Positions 12,209 through 22,599 of a DNA stretch of 64,000 bases are shown piece by piece; the first letter of the stretch is position 1, and every line of letters starts with the position of its first letter. This stretch comes from Silene conica (lineage: Eukaryota > Streptophyta > Magnoliopsida > Caryophyllales > Caryophyllaceae): contig CM055315.2 in NCBI GenBank assembly GCA_029255685.2, positions 70,833,681-70,897,680 on the forward strand. The letters are read 5' to 3'. Under the pieces are notes generated by a model, which searched no databases, was not told the DNA's origin, and worked only from the letters and a program-made list of their open reading frames with translations. The position numbers were made by a program, and so were the translations under genes.

Positions 12209-12579
12209 TGTTATATTTATTCTTTTCCCTACTCAACCTCGTGGTTGACCCTGTGTGTTCGTGATCACCTGTGATGAACCAATTATTGGGGAGCAGATTG
12301 ACAGGTGGCTGAGACTAAGGGGGAGCTATGGGAGGAAGAGCTTGGATCCGGACCAGACTAGAGTCTAGATCACCTTAGTCAGTTTGGCATGAGATGTACT
12401 TCATTTATTTTGTTAAGACTTTTGGGTACTGTTGTAAGAACTTGATATGAGTTTAACTTTAATTAAAGTACTGTTATCTTTCCTTTGTATCTATTGCCTC
12501 GGGAAACCGAGATGGTAACACCTTCTTTTATCTGGGGAGTCCTAGTACAGGCCCTTAAATAAATGGGGGTGTTACAAAG

Positions 12580-12591
12580 TGGTATCAGAGC
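12580..12591 (+). other. Tekay primer-binding site
   Basis: TGGTATCAGAGC, complementary to the 3' end of initiator Met-tRNA, three bases after the 5' LTR. Confidence 0.9.
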
Positions 12592-13130
12592 GAACGATCC
12601 TCACGCCTAAGCTAATGAACCCAATGAATGTAGGAGAGTCTAAATAAAATGAACCCCGGGATAGGGCTGTTAGGAGCACACAAAAGGGGAAGTATGAGTC
12701 TGGGGCCCCCTCACACCGAACCATTGGCCCTATCAGTTTTACCCGGGAACCCAGAGTGAAAATATGAGAGAAAAGGGTAGGTTAAGAAAAGATGGAAGTA
12801 ATGGTATACTGTGATAAGTATTTTATGAGAATTCTGAGTATAAGTGACTGTTGGAAAAGCCGGAAGGGGCATGAGCATGAAAGAATCTTTAATTGTTTGA
12901 ATAAAGAAGTGCATATTAATATGGCTATGTGAAGTGATTTGAAACATGTTAGTAATTCTTCTCTCATCATGTCTAGAGATATGCGGTTATGTGATCCCTG
13001 AGCCATGTTATAGAAAAGGACTACTTATAGTCTAAGTGTTTATAGACTTTAATGTTTAGGGAACATAGCCCTAATCCAAATGGGTACCCATATGAGTCGG
13101 GACTCATTTCTTTTTCTGTTGTACTATAGT
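12592..13130 (+). other. Tekay untranslated leader
   Basis: Noncoding sequence between the PBS and the gag start. The gag frame is open from 13080, but the Met at 13131 ([10 protein letters not shown]) matches the usual Tekay gag start, so it is taken as the initiator. Confidence 0.6.
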
Positions 13131-16100
13131 ATGCCTCCGCGAAGAGCCAATGTTGCAAACATCACACAGGAGGAGTTAGACCGGTTACTAGCCGAGAACG
13201 AGGCCGTAAAGGCCCAACGCATGGACTCGGCAAAAATGAGCACAATAATCGCGAGGCATCACCCTACCCAATTCATTGGGGAGGGGGAACCTCATCTGCT
13301 GGGGGCATGGTGTCGGGAATTCACTAATCTATTCGAGTTGGTGGTTTGCCCTGAAGAATTGAGGGTTGACCAAGCAGCCCACTATCTGAGGGGTATGGCC
13401 GGAGATTGGTGGACCGGGAACAAGGGAGAGATCCGGGAAGCAGCTAAAGAGGATGAGACCGAGTTTGTTGCTTGGGACGCATTCAAGAGGATCTTGTACG
13501 AGGTGTTTCTACCAGAATTCCAAAAGAGCAAGCTGAGGGAGGAGTTCGATACACTCAAGATGTCGGAGGACATGACTGTAGAGGCTTACTACAGGAAATT
13601 CATCCAGTTGGCGAACTACGTGGGAGACATGGGTTTCGATGATGCCATGCTGGCAATGAAATTTGAGAGAGGGTTATCAATCGCCATCAAGAAGAGATTG
13701 ATTGCAGCTCCGCCCACCACAGTCCGTGACATTTACTTAAGGGCTGGGGCGGCGGAGAGGCTTTCCGAGATGATTAAGGAGGACAAGAAGTCCAAGACAG
13801 AAAAGAGGAAGGCGGAATCAGTAACCGAGGGTTCTGGATCGAAAAAGCAAAATAAGTTCAGTGGATATTTTGGGAGTAGTGCCTCTGGTGGTGGGAGAAA
13901 CCATGGTGGGGGCAGTCACATGAGTGGAGTTTCTGGCGGTGGCTCAGCGGGAATAGTTTGTTTCGGCTGTGGGAAGAGAGGACATAAGCAGGCAGTGTGT
14001 CGCTCTTCTGGAGGGAATCAGTCCGAGGGTTATCGTACGCCTACATCCGGATACCAGGGATCTCGCACCCAGTCTTATGGTAGCAGTGGCTATCGCACAC
14101 CCATGGCCAACTATGGTGGGGGTGCGAAGTCTGGAGGGAGCAGTAATTACCAGAGGAGCTATAACAATTATCAGAGCCGCTCGTACCAGAATCAATACAA
14201 TGGAGGTGGAAGCAACCAAAAGACGGGAGCAGAAGGGAATCAGCAGGCTGGGACATCTGGTGCCAGTCAGAGTGGAGTCAAATCCAGTGGAAAGCTCTTT
14301 GCCATGGGAAAGCAGGCCGCGAAGGATGATGCTCATGTGGTCACCGGTACTTTTCTTGTGAACTCTAAACCTACTTTTGTACTTTTCGATTCCGGTGCCA
14401 CCCATTCGTTTGTGTCTAGAGATCATGTTAAGGCTTTGGGGATTGAGAGATTCGACTGGGTCGCAGACTCAGTGACCATACCTTCAGGAGAGTCAATAGC
14501 TTGTAATAGAGTTTATGGAAGTGTACCCATTAAAATCGGGGAAGCAATTTTCTATTGTGACCTCATAGAGTTTCCACTGGGGGGCTTTGAGGTGATTCTA
14601 GGAATGGACTGGCTAGGGAAGTTTCGAGCTTTCATCGACTGCTATCAAAAGAAAATTTCCTTGAAGGGACCTAAGGGGCTGAGGGTGTCTTACAAGGGAT
14701 ATCGAATCAAACCAAAAATCAAGTTCATTTCTGTCAACACCTTGAAGTCTAGCTTGAGGAAAGGAGAGAGCCTGATCTTGTGCCAAATGTGGAATTGTGA
14801 GGCTGAGACTCCAAAGACTAGCGAGATACCTGTGGTACGGGAGTTTGAGGGAGTTTTTCGAGACGACGTTCCAGGGTTGCCGCCGAGGAGGGAAGTGGAA
14901 TTTTCCATTGACCTAAAACCAGGGGCGGGACCAATATCCAAATCATCGTACCGTATGGGACCGAAGGAGATGGAGGAGTTGAAGAAGCAGTTGGATGAAC
15001 TAGCTGAGAAAGGGTTCATTCGACCCAGTGTGTCACCCTGGGGAGCACCCGTTTTGTTTGTGAAGAAGAAGGATGGTAGTTTGAGACTTTGTGTTGACTA
15101 CCGAGAGCTGAACAATGTGACCATCAAGAACCGTTATCCTTTGCCGAGAATTGACGATTTGTTCGATCAGTTAAGCGGAGCTGGGGTCTTCTCCAAGATT
15201 GATTTGAGATCCGGGTATCATCAGTTGAGAATAAAGGATGAAGATATTCCAAAGACCGCTTTCCGAACGAGGTATGGCCACTATGAATTTGTGGTTATGC
15301 CCTTCGGATTGACTAATGCTCCAGCCGTGTTCATGGACTTGATGAACCGAGTCTTCAGCCCCTATCTGGACAAGTTTGTGGTGGTATTCATAGACGATAT
15401 CCTGGTGTACTCCAAGAATGCAGAAGAGCACGAAGACCATTTAAGGAAAGTACTTCAGACCCTGGAAGGACATAAACTCAATGCTAAGTTGAGTAAGTGT
15501 GAGTTCTGGTTGGAGAGAGTAGCATTTCTGGGACATGTAATTTCAAAGGAGGGGGTGTCTGTTGACCCAAGTAAATTTGAGGCTGTGACTAGGTGGCAGA
15601 GTCCGAAGAATGTGAGTGAGATTCGAAGCTTTCTGGGATTGGCTGGATATTATCGGAGATTTGTCAAAGATTTTTCAAAGATAGCGAAGCCGTTGACGTC
15701 GTTAATGAGGAAAGAGAACCGTTTTGTTTGGGATGAGAGTTGTGAGAAGGCATTCCTAACCCTTAAGGAACGCCTGACAACAGCTCATATCCTTGCTTTG
15801 CCAGTTGGGAGTGATAACTTCGAAGTTTATACTGACGCATCGAAGCATGGGTTGGGTTGTGTGCTAATGTAGAATGGGAGGGTGATAGCGTATGCTTCTC
15901 GCCAGTTGAAGACCTACGAAGAAAATTATCCGACCCATGATTTGGAATTAGGAGCTGTGGTCTTTGCACTTAAATTGTGGCGCCATTACCTTTACGGAGC
16001 CACTTTCAAGGTGTTTTCTGATCATAAGAGCCTGAAGTATATCTACACCCAGAAGAAGCTGAACATGAGACAGAGGAGGTGGATAGAGTTGATTGGAGAC

Positions 16101-17162
16101 TATGATATGCAGATTGTCTATCATGAAGGTAAAGTGAATGTGGTAGCTGACGCCCTAAGTAGGAAATCTGTGCATGCTTTGAATTGTGCCAGGTCGAGAG
16201 TGAGGTTGCATGGTGAACTAAGGGAGATGGGAATATTCATGATCCGGAAAGGGGATGCCCTTAGTGACTTGACAGTAGAGCCTGAGTTGTATGGTGAGAT
16301 TCGGGAATTGCAAAGTAATGATGCGAGAATCCAGAAGTGGCGCACGATGGTGGAGAGTGAGGGTGGAGAGACTGCATCCAAGTTCAGTATCCATACTGAT
16401 GGTAGTTTGAGGTTTAGTGGGTGATGGTGTGTTCCGGATGTAGAGGAGCTAAAGAAGAAGATCCTGACTGAAGCTCATGCTACTCCCTATTCCGTTCACC
16501 CAGGGGGCGATAAGCTGTATAAGGACCTTAAGAAGACGTTCTGGTGGCCTAACATGAAGAAGGAAGTCGCTGAGTTTGTTTCCAGGTGTTTGACATGTCA
16601 GAAGGTGAAAGGGGAACATAAGAGACCTCAAGGGAGAGTTCAACCTTTGGATGTGCCAGAGTGGAAGTGGGAGAACATTTCGATGGATTTTATCGTGGGG
16701 TTGCCTCGGACTCAGAGGGGCAACAACATGATTTGGGTGATTGTGGATCGTTTGACTAAGTCAGCTCACTTTATTCCAATGAAAGATACCTGGAGTAAAG
16801 CCGAGTTGGCTAAGTCATATGTTCAGAATGTGGTCAAACTACATGGCGTACCCAAGGACATTGTTTCAGATCGAGACTCGAGGTTTATATCCAGATTTTG
16901 GCAAGAGTTGCAGGCAGCTTTGGGTACCCAATTGAAGATGAGTACTGCTTTCCATCTAGCTACCGACGGACAGACTGAGAGAACGATTCAGACCCTAGAG
17001 GATATGTTGAGGGCTTGTGTACTTGAGTTCGGGGGGTCTTGGGAGGATCGACTGGGGTTGATCGAGTTTTCTTATAATAATAGCTGCCATGGAAGCATAG
17101 GCATGGCCCCTTACGAGGCTCTATACGGGAGGAAGTGTCGTAGCCCTGTGTGTTGGGATGAT
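13131..17162 (+). pseudogene. Tekay gag-pol, part 1: gag, protease, RT, RNase H, integrase
   Basis: Single frame from MPPRR. It has a gag capsid domain (about residues 60-220), a CCHC knuckle [14 protein letters not shown] (about 276), the protease [10 protein letters not shown] (about 416), RT with FIDDILVYS (about 753) and RNase H beginning YTDASKHG (about 899). The integrase has an H-C zinc finger (about 1120-1157) and catalytic D, D and E in MDFIVGL, SDRDSRF and GQTER. Two stops interrupt the frame: TAG at 15870 (Gln expected) and TGA at 16422 (Arg expected). Both are single C-to-T changes. It is then split at 17162 by Element-E. Inactive as it stands, but almost intact. Confidence 0.93.
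17158..17162. repeat. Element-E target-site duplication, left
   Basis: ATGAT, repeated at 24633-24637 on the other side of the element. When one copy is removed the flanking Tekay codons run in frame. Confidence 0.92.
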
Positions 17163-17724
17163 TGATACCCGTCGTTGTGGGTGTCAAAGATAAGATTTAT
17201 AAACCAAACTAAAACTATAGATAGTGATAGTAAGGGTCGAACCACAGAGAGACAAGGTTAATTATGTTTGATAATTTTTAGTCTACAAAGTAACAATTGA
17301 GAGGGGGTTTGATTGTTGCTAAGTCTAAAACAAATATAAAATACAACAAGTAAATAAAGATGAGAATAAAAATATAATAAAAGAGATGCTAGGATGTTCG
17401 GGTAATAAACAGCTAAGATACTATAAATCCTAAGTCAACATGTACTGCAGTCGCGTAAGGGATGTAACATATCCTTTAGGTCTATGCTATTAGTTCCTAG
17501 GTCTCACAATTATTGGGTGTCAACAATAAGGGTGATTCCTAAATTCTAGGTCACAAACCTTTCAGTCTTAAGTAACCTATCCGTCTTAAGATGTAAACCA
17601 ATGCCCTTCCCAAATCTCTCAATCTTGGGTAGGTCAATACTAACATCCTACAAGTCTCCTTTTGGTCTCATTGTAGGTTATTATAGTCTACAAATAAAAG
17701 CGAAACAGAATTCATACGCGTGTC

Positions 17725-17757
17725 GGTCGACCGACCAACTAACCCGGTCGGCCGACC
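17725..17757. repeat. Dyad pair 1 in Element-E LTR (21-bp period)
   Basis: GGTCGACCGACC at 17725-17736 and GGTCGGCCGACC at 17746-17757. Start-to-start distance is 21 bp. The pair is repeated in the other LTR at 23162/23183. Confidence 0.9.
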
Positions 17758-18620
17758 TCCACCCTGCAACACGTCGATTCGGAATTTATACTACCTTCGC
17801 ATATTTACTCCCTACATCCTAACATATGAAATTAGCTACTCATAGTTATTAAAACAATAATAAAAAATAGGAATAAACATGAAAGTTATAAAGAACATAA
17901 ATCTAAACATGCAATAATAATAAAGGAAATTAAAATAAGATGAAAAGGAGATTAGGAACTTCGGTTCCCCATGGTTAAAACAAGTTAATGAAAGGTAAAA
18001 TAATCAAATAACACAATCCCAAGGAACAAAGAATAAACCTTTAGGTCAATATTCTACCCAATCCTTACGGTCTTAGGGTTCCTAGAAAAGCACTAAACTT
18101 TCGTTCAAGGGCAATCCCAAAGTTGTTGTTAAACTAATCCTAACAATCTTTCAATCTAAAAGAATTAGTTTACCAACAACAATGGGGGATTGGTAATTTA
18201 ATCATAAAACTATCGAAATCAAGTCTTTACCATGGTTCCCCTAATTCCTAATCACAAGAATTAGCTATGCATAATCTTAATCATAAAATTAACAATAACA
18301 AGAATTAAGAATATCAAAGGAATTAACATAATTAAAGATGATAATAAAGAGGAAACATGAATTGAGAAATAACAAATAAGATGAACAACAAGATTAATTG
18401 AAAAGGAAAGATTGAATTGTAGCAAACTTACAACTTAATTGGAAATCTAAGAACAAAGATGAAAACTTGGACTTGATTATTCTATGATAGAAAACTAGAT
18501 TAAGAACTTCATGGATATCTGAATTAGGGACTGAATTAGCTTATATAGGCGGAATTAAAGAGTTTCCTAATGACCTAAACACTTGTATGGGCTTTTCGGA
18601 AACTTCTGGGTCGGCGATGT

Positions 18621-18653
18621 GGTCGGTCGACCAATATTTTCGGTCGGTCGACC
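18621..18653. repeat. Dyad pair 2 in Element-E LTR (21-bp period)
   Basis: GGTCGGTCGACC at 18621-18632 and 18642-18653, 21 bp apart. Other LTR: 24059/24080. Confidence 0.9.
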
Positions 18654-18717
18654 GCTTTACGGATTTTATGCAATTTCTGGGCTTCAGGCAAATTCTGGGC
18701 TTTTCCAATAGGAACCT

Positions 18718-18750
18718 GGTCGATCGACCTACTTTGTTGGTCGGTCGACC
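18718..18750. repeat. Dyad pair 3 in Element-E LTR (21-bp period)
   Basis: GGTCGATCGACC at 18718-18729 and GGTCGGTCGACC at 18739-18750, 21 bp apart. Other LTR: 24156/24177. Confidence 0.9.
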
Positions 18751-19194
18751 AACTGTCGGGACTGCAGCGCGCATCGTTCTTAAAACAGCTGCCATTTCTT
18801 CGTTACTTATCGAAATCAAGCGATTCTCGCGGCGTTGGAAAGCTAAGAGGATAAGCTTTCACCTCCAACTGGAATCACTCCATTATCAGCTCTAGAACTC
18901 GAGATATAGCCATTTGAAACAGGCTGCAATGTCGTGGTTCGATTCTTTGCTTGTTAAAGCTATCTTTTAGGCCTTGAAATGTGCGCTAGGCTTCGTTCCT
19001 TCTTGTCCTTAGTTATAAAAAGTCCCGAGGGCATAAATTTAGTATAAAATCGTCCCTTTTCCGCATAATTCTGCAAAAGAGCATAAAAATACGAAAGTAG
19101 ACAATTGTTGGGAAATAAGGGCTAAAACATCGTAAATGAGCGACAAAATGCGTGTAAAAATAGATGTAAAACATCATAAAATAGGCACGCATCA

Positions 19195-19207
19195 AATTCC
19201 CCAAACC
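19195..19207 (-). other. Element-E polypurine tract
   Basis: On the minus strand GGTTTGGGGAATT sits directly upstream of the 3' LTR. This fixes the element's orientation together with the PBS at the opposite end. Confidence 0.8.
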
Positions 19208-19861
19208 AAACCTTACTTGCCCTCAAGCAAGAAATAGACTCGATCTTAACTAATGGAACGATATCAATCTCAGAGCGAAATTTACATGTTAGCCTAAACC
19301 AATGCTAAGTACAAAATGAGAAAGTAAGCATTTAAATCATGCAAACGAGTTATGGTGTTGTCAGACTTGCAAAAATAAAGACTATAGATACTTTATACCA
19401 TGGACTCTCGCGGTACGCTCGAGACACTCATGAAGCAAAGGGTGAGTATATGTAAAAGATAGGAAGAAGTAATTTTGTACAGACACTCACCTAACTGCGA
19501 CCCATGGAAACATGCCTGCAATCTAACATGAACAAGAATTCTACAACTTTGTATAACAACCTTATTAAGTGACCCAGATACATGCAATTGAGGTAATGAA
19601 AGATATGTGAGGTAAAAGGTAAAAGTGGTTAAGATGTTTTTGGATTTGTTGGGTTAGTAGCCAAGCTAGTAAAACCGGTTCCCAACAACATATTTCACAA
19701 CTTTTGATATTAAGAAGGTGCTCTTTTGTAGCACAACTCTCACATTAAACATAAGAAAGGACTCCCAAATATTTTTTTGAATGAAGTATGGGAGTGATAA
19801 CATATAAAAGAAAGGGAATTTGGAACGAATTTTTTTTTTTTTGAATCTGATGCTGACAGGT

Positions 19862-19894
19862 GGTCGGCCGACCTATGATGGTGGTCGGTCGACT
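19862..19894. repeat. Dyad pair 4, Element-E interior (21-bp period)
   Basis: GGTCGGCCGACC at 19862-19873 and GGTCGGTCGACT at 19883-19894, 21 bp apart. Confidence 0.88.
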
Positions 19895-20936
19895 GACTTT
19901 CTATTTTTCGATTCTTTTTTTTTCGTTTTTTTCGTTTTTTTTTTTCTTTCTTTCTTCCTTCTTTCTGAATTTTTCTGTTCTTTTTCTTTTCTCGCTTTCT
20001 TTCTTTCTTTTCTCTTTTTTTGCTCATGATAGCATACAAACCAAGATGCCTCAAAAAAATAAACCAAAGACCACAGATACTAGCTTGGAAAGGTAGGCTA
20101 AGTATGGGATGTAGTTTTGGGGGAATAAAAAGGCAATTTTGGCTATGTAAGGCTTATGGGTAAATAAGAGAAAGGGGATCCCAAACGCACGTATCAAGAC
20201 TCACAAAACGAGAAAGTAAAACAAGTATATAGCAATTCAAGTTCATGTTTATGCATATTGATGTAACATGTTCCAAGGGGAGTACTACTCACATCCTAGA
20301 CGACTGGTTTAAGAATGAAACCAGGAATAAGGCTCTAAAACTCAGAATGTATAGTAGGTTGCCAAGGTATAAGTCAAGTCTCAAGATATGCAAGTTGACA
20401 AAAACTCGTAGATATGCAAAAGACTCTCATACTAAAACAAGTTGACAAGGCAAGGTAAAGGCATAAACATGTAAGATAGCAAAAATCATCCTTGAAATAC
20501 TTTCGTTCCGACTCGACCTATATGCTAAAATAAACGTGCATTTTTTTGAATTTTTTTTTGAATTTTTTCATTTTTTTGTATTTTTCTTGTATATGCAAGG
20601 AAAATAAAGAAAAGAACAATGCAATACGGAAATGCAATAAACGTGTGACAGAATGCAATGCATGTGACGCGAAACCATTCCCCAAACCAACCCGCACAAT
20701 GTCCCCATTGTGCATCAGCCTAAGTAAAGGTTTCAGAAAAAATAAATGAAAGATGCAAAGAGAATAAAAGCTAAGGAAAAACTGGAAAGAACTCACTGGA
20801 TTATGAAGCGCATGAGAAAAACCTCCCCAAACCAGCGTAAGCTGGGAGGTTTTGGTGGCTAGCAGTGCCACTCAAGTACCCAAGAACGGTTGCACGGTTC
20901 CCGAGGAAGAAATCGAAAGACTGCGACAGATCGGTA

Positions 20937-21042
20937 GGTCGACCGACCAAGAAAACAGGTCGACCGACCTTCCTGTAAAGTACAGAAAATTTCAGCAATG
21001 CGGCGACTAGGTCGACCGACTGGTGTAACTGGTCGATCGACC
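20937..21042. repeat. Dyad pairs 5 and 6, Element-E interior (21-bp period)
   Basis: GGTCGACCGACC at 20937-20948 and 20958-20969 (21 bp apart). Then GGTCGACCGACT at 21010-21021 and GGTCGATCGACC at 21031-21042 (21 bp apart). The arms GGTCG/CGACC stay constant while the central two bases vary. Confidence 0.88.
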
Positions 21043-21261
21043 GTCTTTGTCCCAGCGGTCTTCGTTTTTCTTCGTAGAACCTGAAAAAGCAAGAAAAATA
21101 TGCGCCCAACAAATGCGCGAGATCCCAGAAACAAGTTCAAAAAGTCTTAACTATGCAAACACAAAAAAATTTGTCCTAAGAACTTAAAGAAAGCAAGCTA
21201 GAAAGTCTTAGCAAAACAAAAAAAATGTCTTAAGAAAAGCAGAAACGAGCAAAAGGAGAAG

Positions 21262-22450
21262 TCATCCGCGAAGGATTCGGCGTTTCTTTGACCAAGGGCT
21301 CTGACTATAGGCTACTCCTTCAGCTATGGTGATTTGGGTAGATGAGTTTCTCTCCACCATGTAGATAGGTGGGTCATCATCCATAGCTTTAGCCATCCAT
21401 CTCCCGTGGTTGTCGACTCCCAAGTCGTAGGTCGACACCTTCCTCGGCTTCTTCTTCTTAGGGCTCTTTTCTTCAGCCAAATGATCACTTGTTTGAGTGA
21501 CCTCGTTCTCTACAGCATTTGATCGAGTAAGTGGTACTACTCGATCGAGAACATCTCTCTTCCTACTGCTTATAGACTTTATCACTAGTGTAGCAATTTC
21601 TGGAGCATCCAAATCAGCCTTTTGAGCAAGAGATTCACCTGCACATGCCTCAAAACACATCAAAGCCTCCGAAGGATCCTTTGAAAAGGGTCCTTGCATA
21701 GAACATTCACTAATATTATTAAAAACATCAGGAATGTCAATAAATGAATACTGCAAAAAAACAAGGTTCATCAACAGAGGGTTCAATTATGTTAGGAACA
21801 TGGTCATCACTAATACCTACAAAAATAGGTTGGTCAGTCAAGGGGTGAAAGCCTAACTCATTGGTTGTTTCTAGATCCAAGTTAGTATCATCAACGGGGA
21901 GGGAGAGGGAATCAAGTAACCTATCATCCTCATCCTTAAGAATGAGCGACTCTTTAGTAATGGGTGTGATGGGATCACACTTGACAGAAATATCTGGGTT
22001 ACTAATATCAACGCCCTCATACCTCTCAAAGGTTTTTTTGAACTGATGCTCCAACATTAAAATATCTTTCATGAATTTAGCATAAGAAGGTATCTGGGTA
22101 ATTAAGTCACTGAAAGGGATGGTTACCTCAAGATTCTTCACCATCTCTAAAAACTTACCAAATTTCCGATCCTCTTTTGAATTTTTCAGTCTTTCAGGAT
22201 AAGGAATGGTGACTTTAGCCGTAGGATCAGCAACCTTTGGCTTTTTCAGCTGTAAAATTTCGGCAAGACCTTGAATAAAGGAAGGATCCAGCGATTCCGG
22301 AGTCAAAACAGCACTCTGCTCAGGAACGTCGGTCGGTCGACCAGTAGCAGTGGTCGGTCGACCAGAGTTTGCAACATCCGAATTTTTCGGTACATCTTGA
22401 GCCTTTGGCTGTAGGAAGTTATAAATAGAATCCATAGAGAGAGTACTCAA
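21262..22450 (-). pseudogene. Element-E gag-like protein (Athila/Tat gag fragment)
   Basis: The minus-strand frame begins with MDSIYNFLQ (Met at 22432; the frame is open from 22450). The middle part has the Athila-type gag signature YPERLKNSKEDRKFGKFLEM followed by IPSYAKFMKDIL. A one-base change in a homopolymer of A/T near 21753-21759 shifts the frame, and the second half continues to 21262 with Lys/Arg-rich segments. The total is about 395 codons. There is no protease or polymerase domain and no CCHC knuckle in view. Residues GRPT-TAT-GRPT near the N-terminus are the translation of dyad pair 7 (22331/22352). It may still supply capsid-like packaging function if the frameshift is a population variant; otherwise it is a broken gag. 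Confidence 0.72.
22331..22363. repeat. Dyad pair 7 in Element-E gag ORF (21-bp period)
   Basis: GGTCGGTCGACC at 22331-22342 and 22352-22363, 21 bp apart, inside the coding frame. A looser CTCGATCGAG-type pair lies at about 21518/21540 (22 bp) in the same ORF. Confidence 0.88.
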
Positions 22451-22576
22451 GCCTTCCTCTCAAAAACCTGTCTTCTAAACAACACTAGAAGAAAAGGTAA
22501 GAAACGGTCTTAAGGAACCTAAGTTCCTTAAGACAAGAAAAATAAACTAAAAATTAACAAACAAAATTATACCGTC

Positions 22577-22594
22577 TCCCCGGCAACGGCGCCA
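22577..22594 (-). other. Element-E primer-binding site (Asp-tRNA type)
   Basis: Minus strand TGGCGCCGTTGCCGGGGA, five bases after the 5' LTR. This PBS class is characteristic of Athila/Tat/Ogre lineages and unlike the Met-tRNA PBS of the other three LTR elements here. Confidence 0.88.
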
Positions 22595-22599
22595 AAATT

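Larger units (their letters stand above)
10305..12576 (+). repeat. Tekay 5' LTR
   Basis: 2272 bp, TGTAAT...GTTACA. It aligns with 25367-27412 except for the missing last part of the 3' copy. It contains a strongly G/T-biased segment (about 11000-11500), a TTA trinucleotide array, and a 27-bp minisatellite. Confidence 0.92.
17163..19194 (-). repeat. Element-E 3' LTR
   Basis: 2032 bp, TGATACCC...GCATCA. It carries three 21-bp-spaced dyad pairs, at 17725/17746, 18621/18642 and 18718/18739. It is followed on the plus strand by the complement of the polypurine tract (19195-19207). Confidence 0.93.
19208..21261 (-). other. Element-E noncoding interior with three dyad pairs
   Basis: No coding frame of substance. 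It holds a plus-strand pyrimidine-rich tract (about 19830-20030) that gives spurious Phe/Ser or Lys/Glu frames. The paired dyads lie at 19862/19883, 20937/20958 and 21010/21031. Short inverted repeats occur near 20820-20860. Confidence 0.7.

Noticed and set aside
12079..12264. WCWIGAE-repeat protein (also 27119-27304)
   Set aside because: It is the translation of the 27-bp LTR minisatellite, not a gene.
19740..20054. Lys/Glu-rich or Phe/Ser-rich small proteins
   Set aside because: Low-complexity translation of a pyrimidine-rich tract in Element-E noncoding interior.
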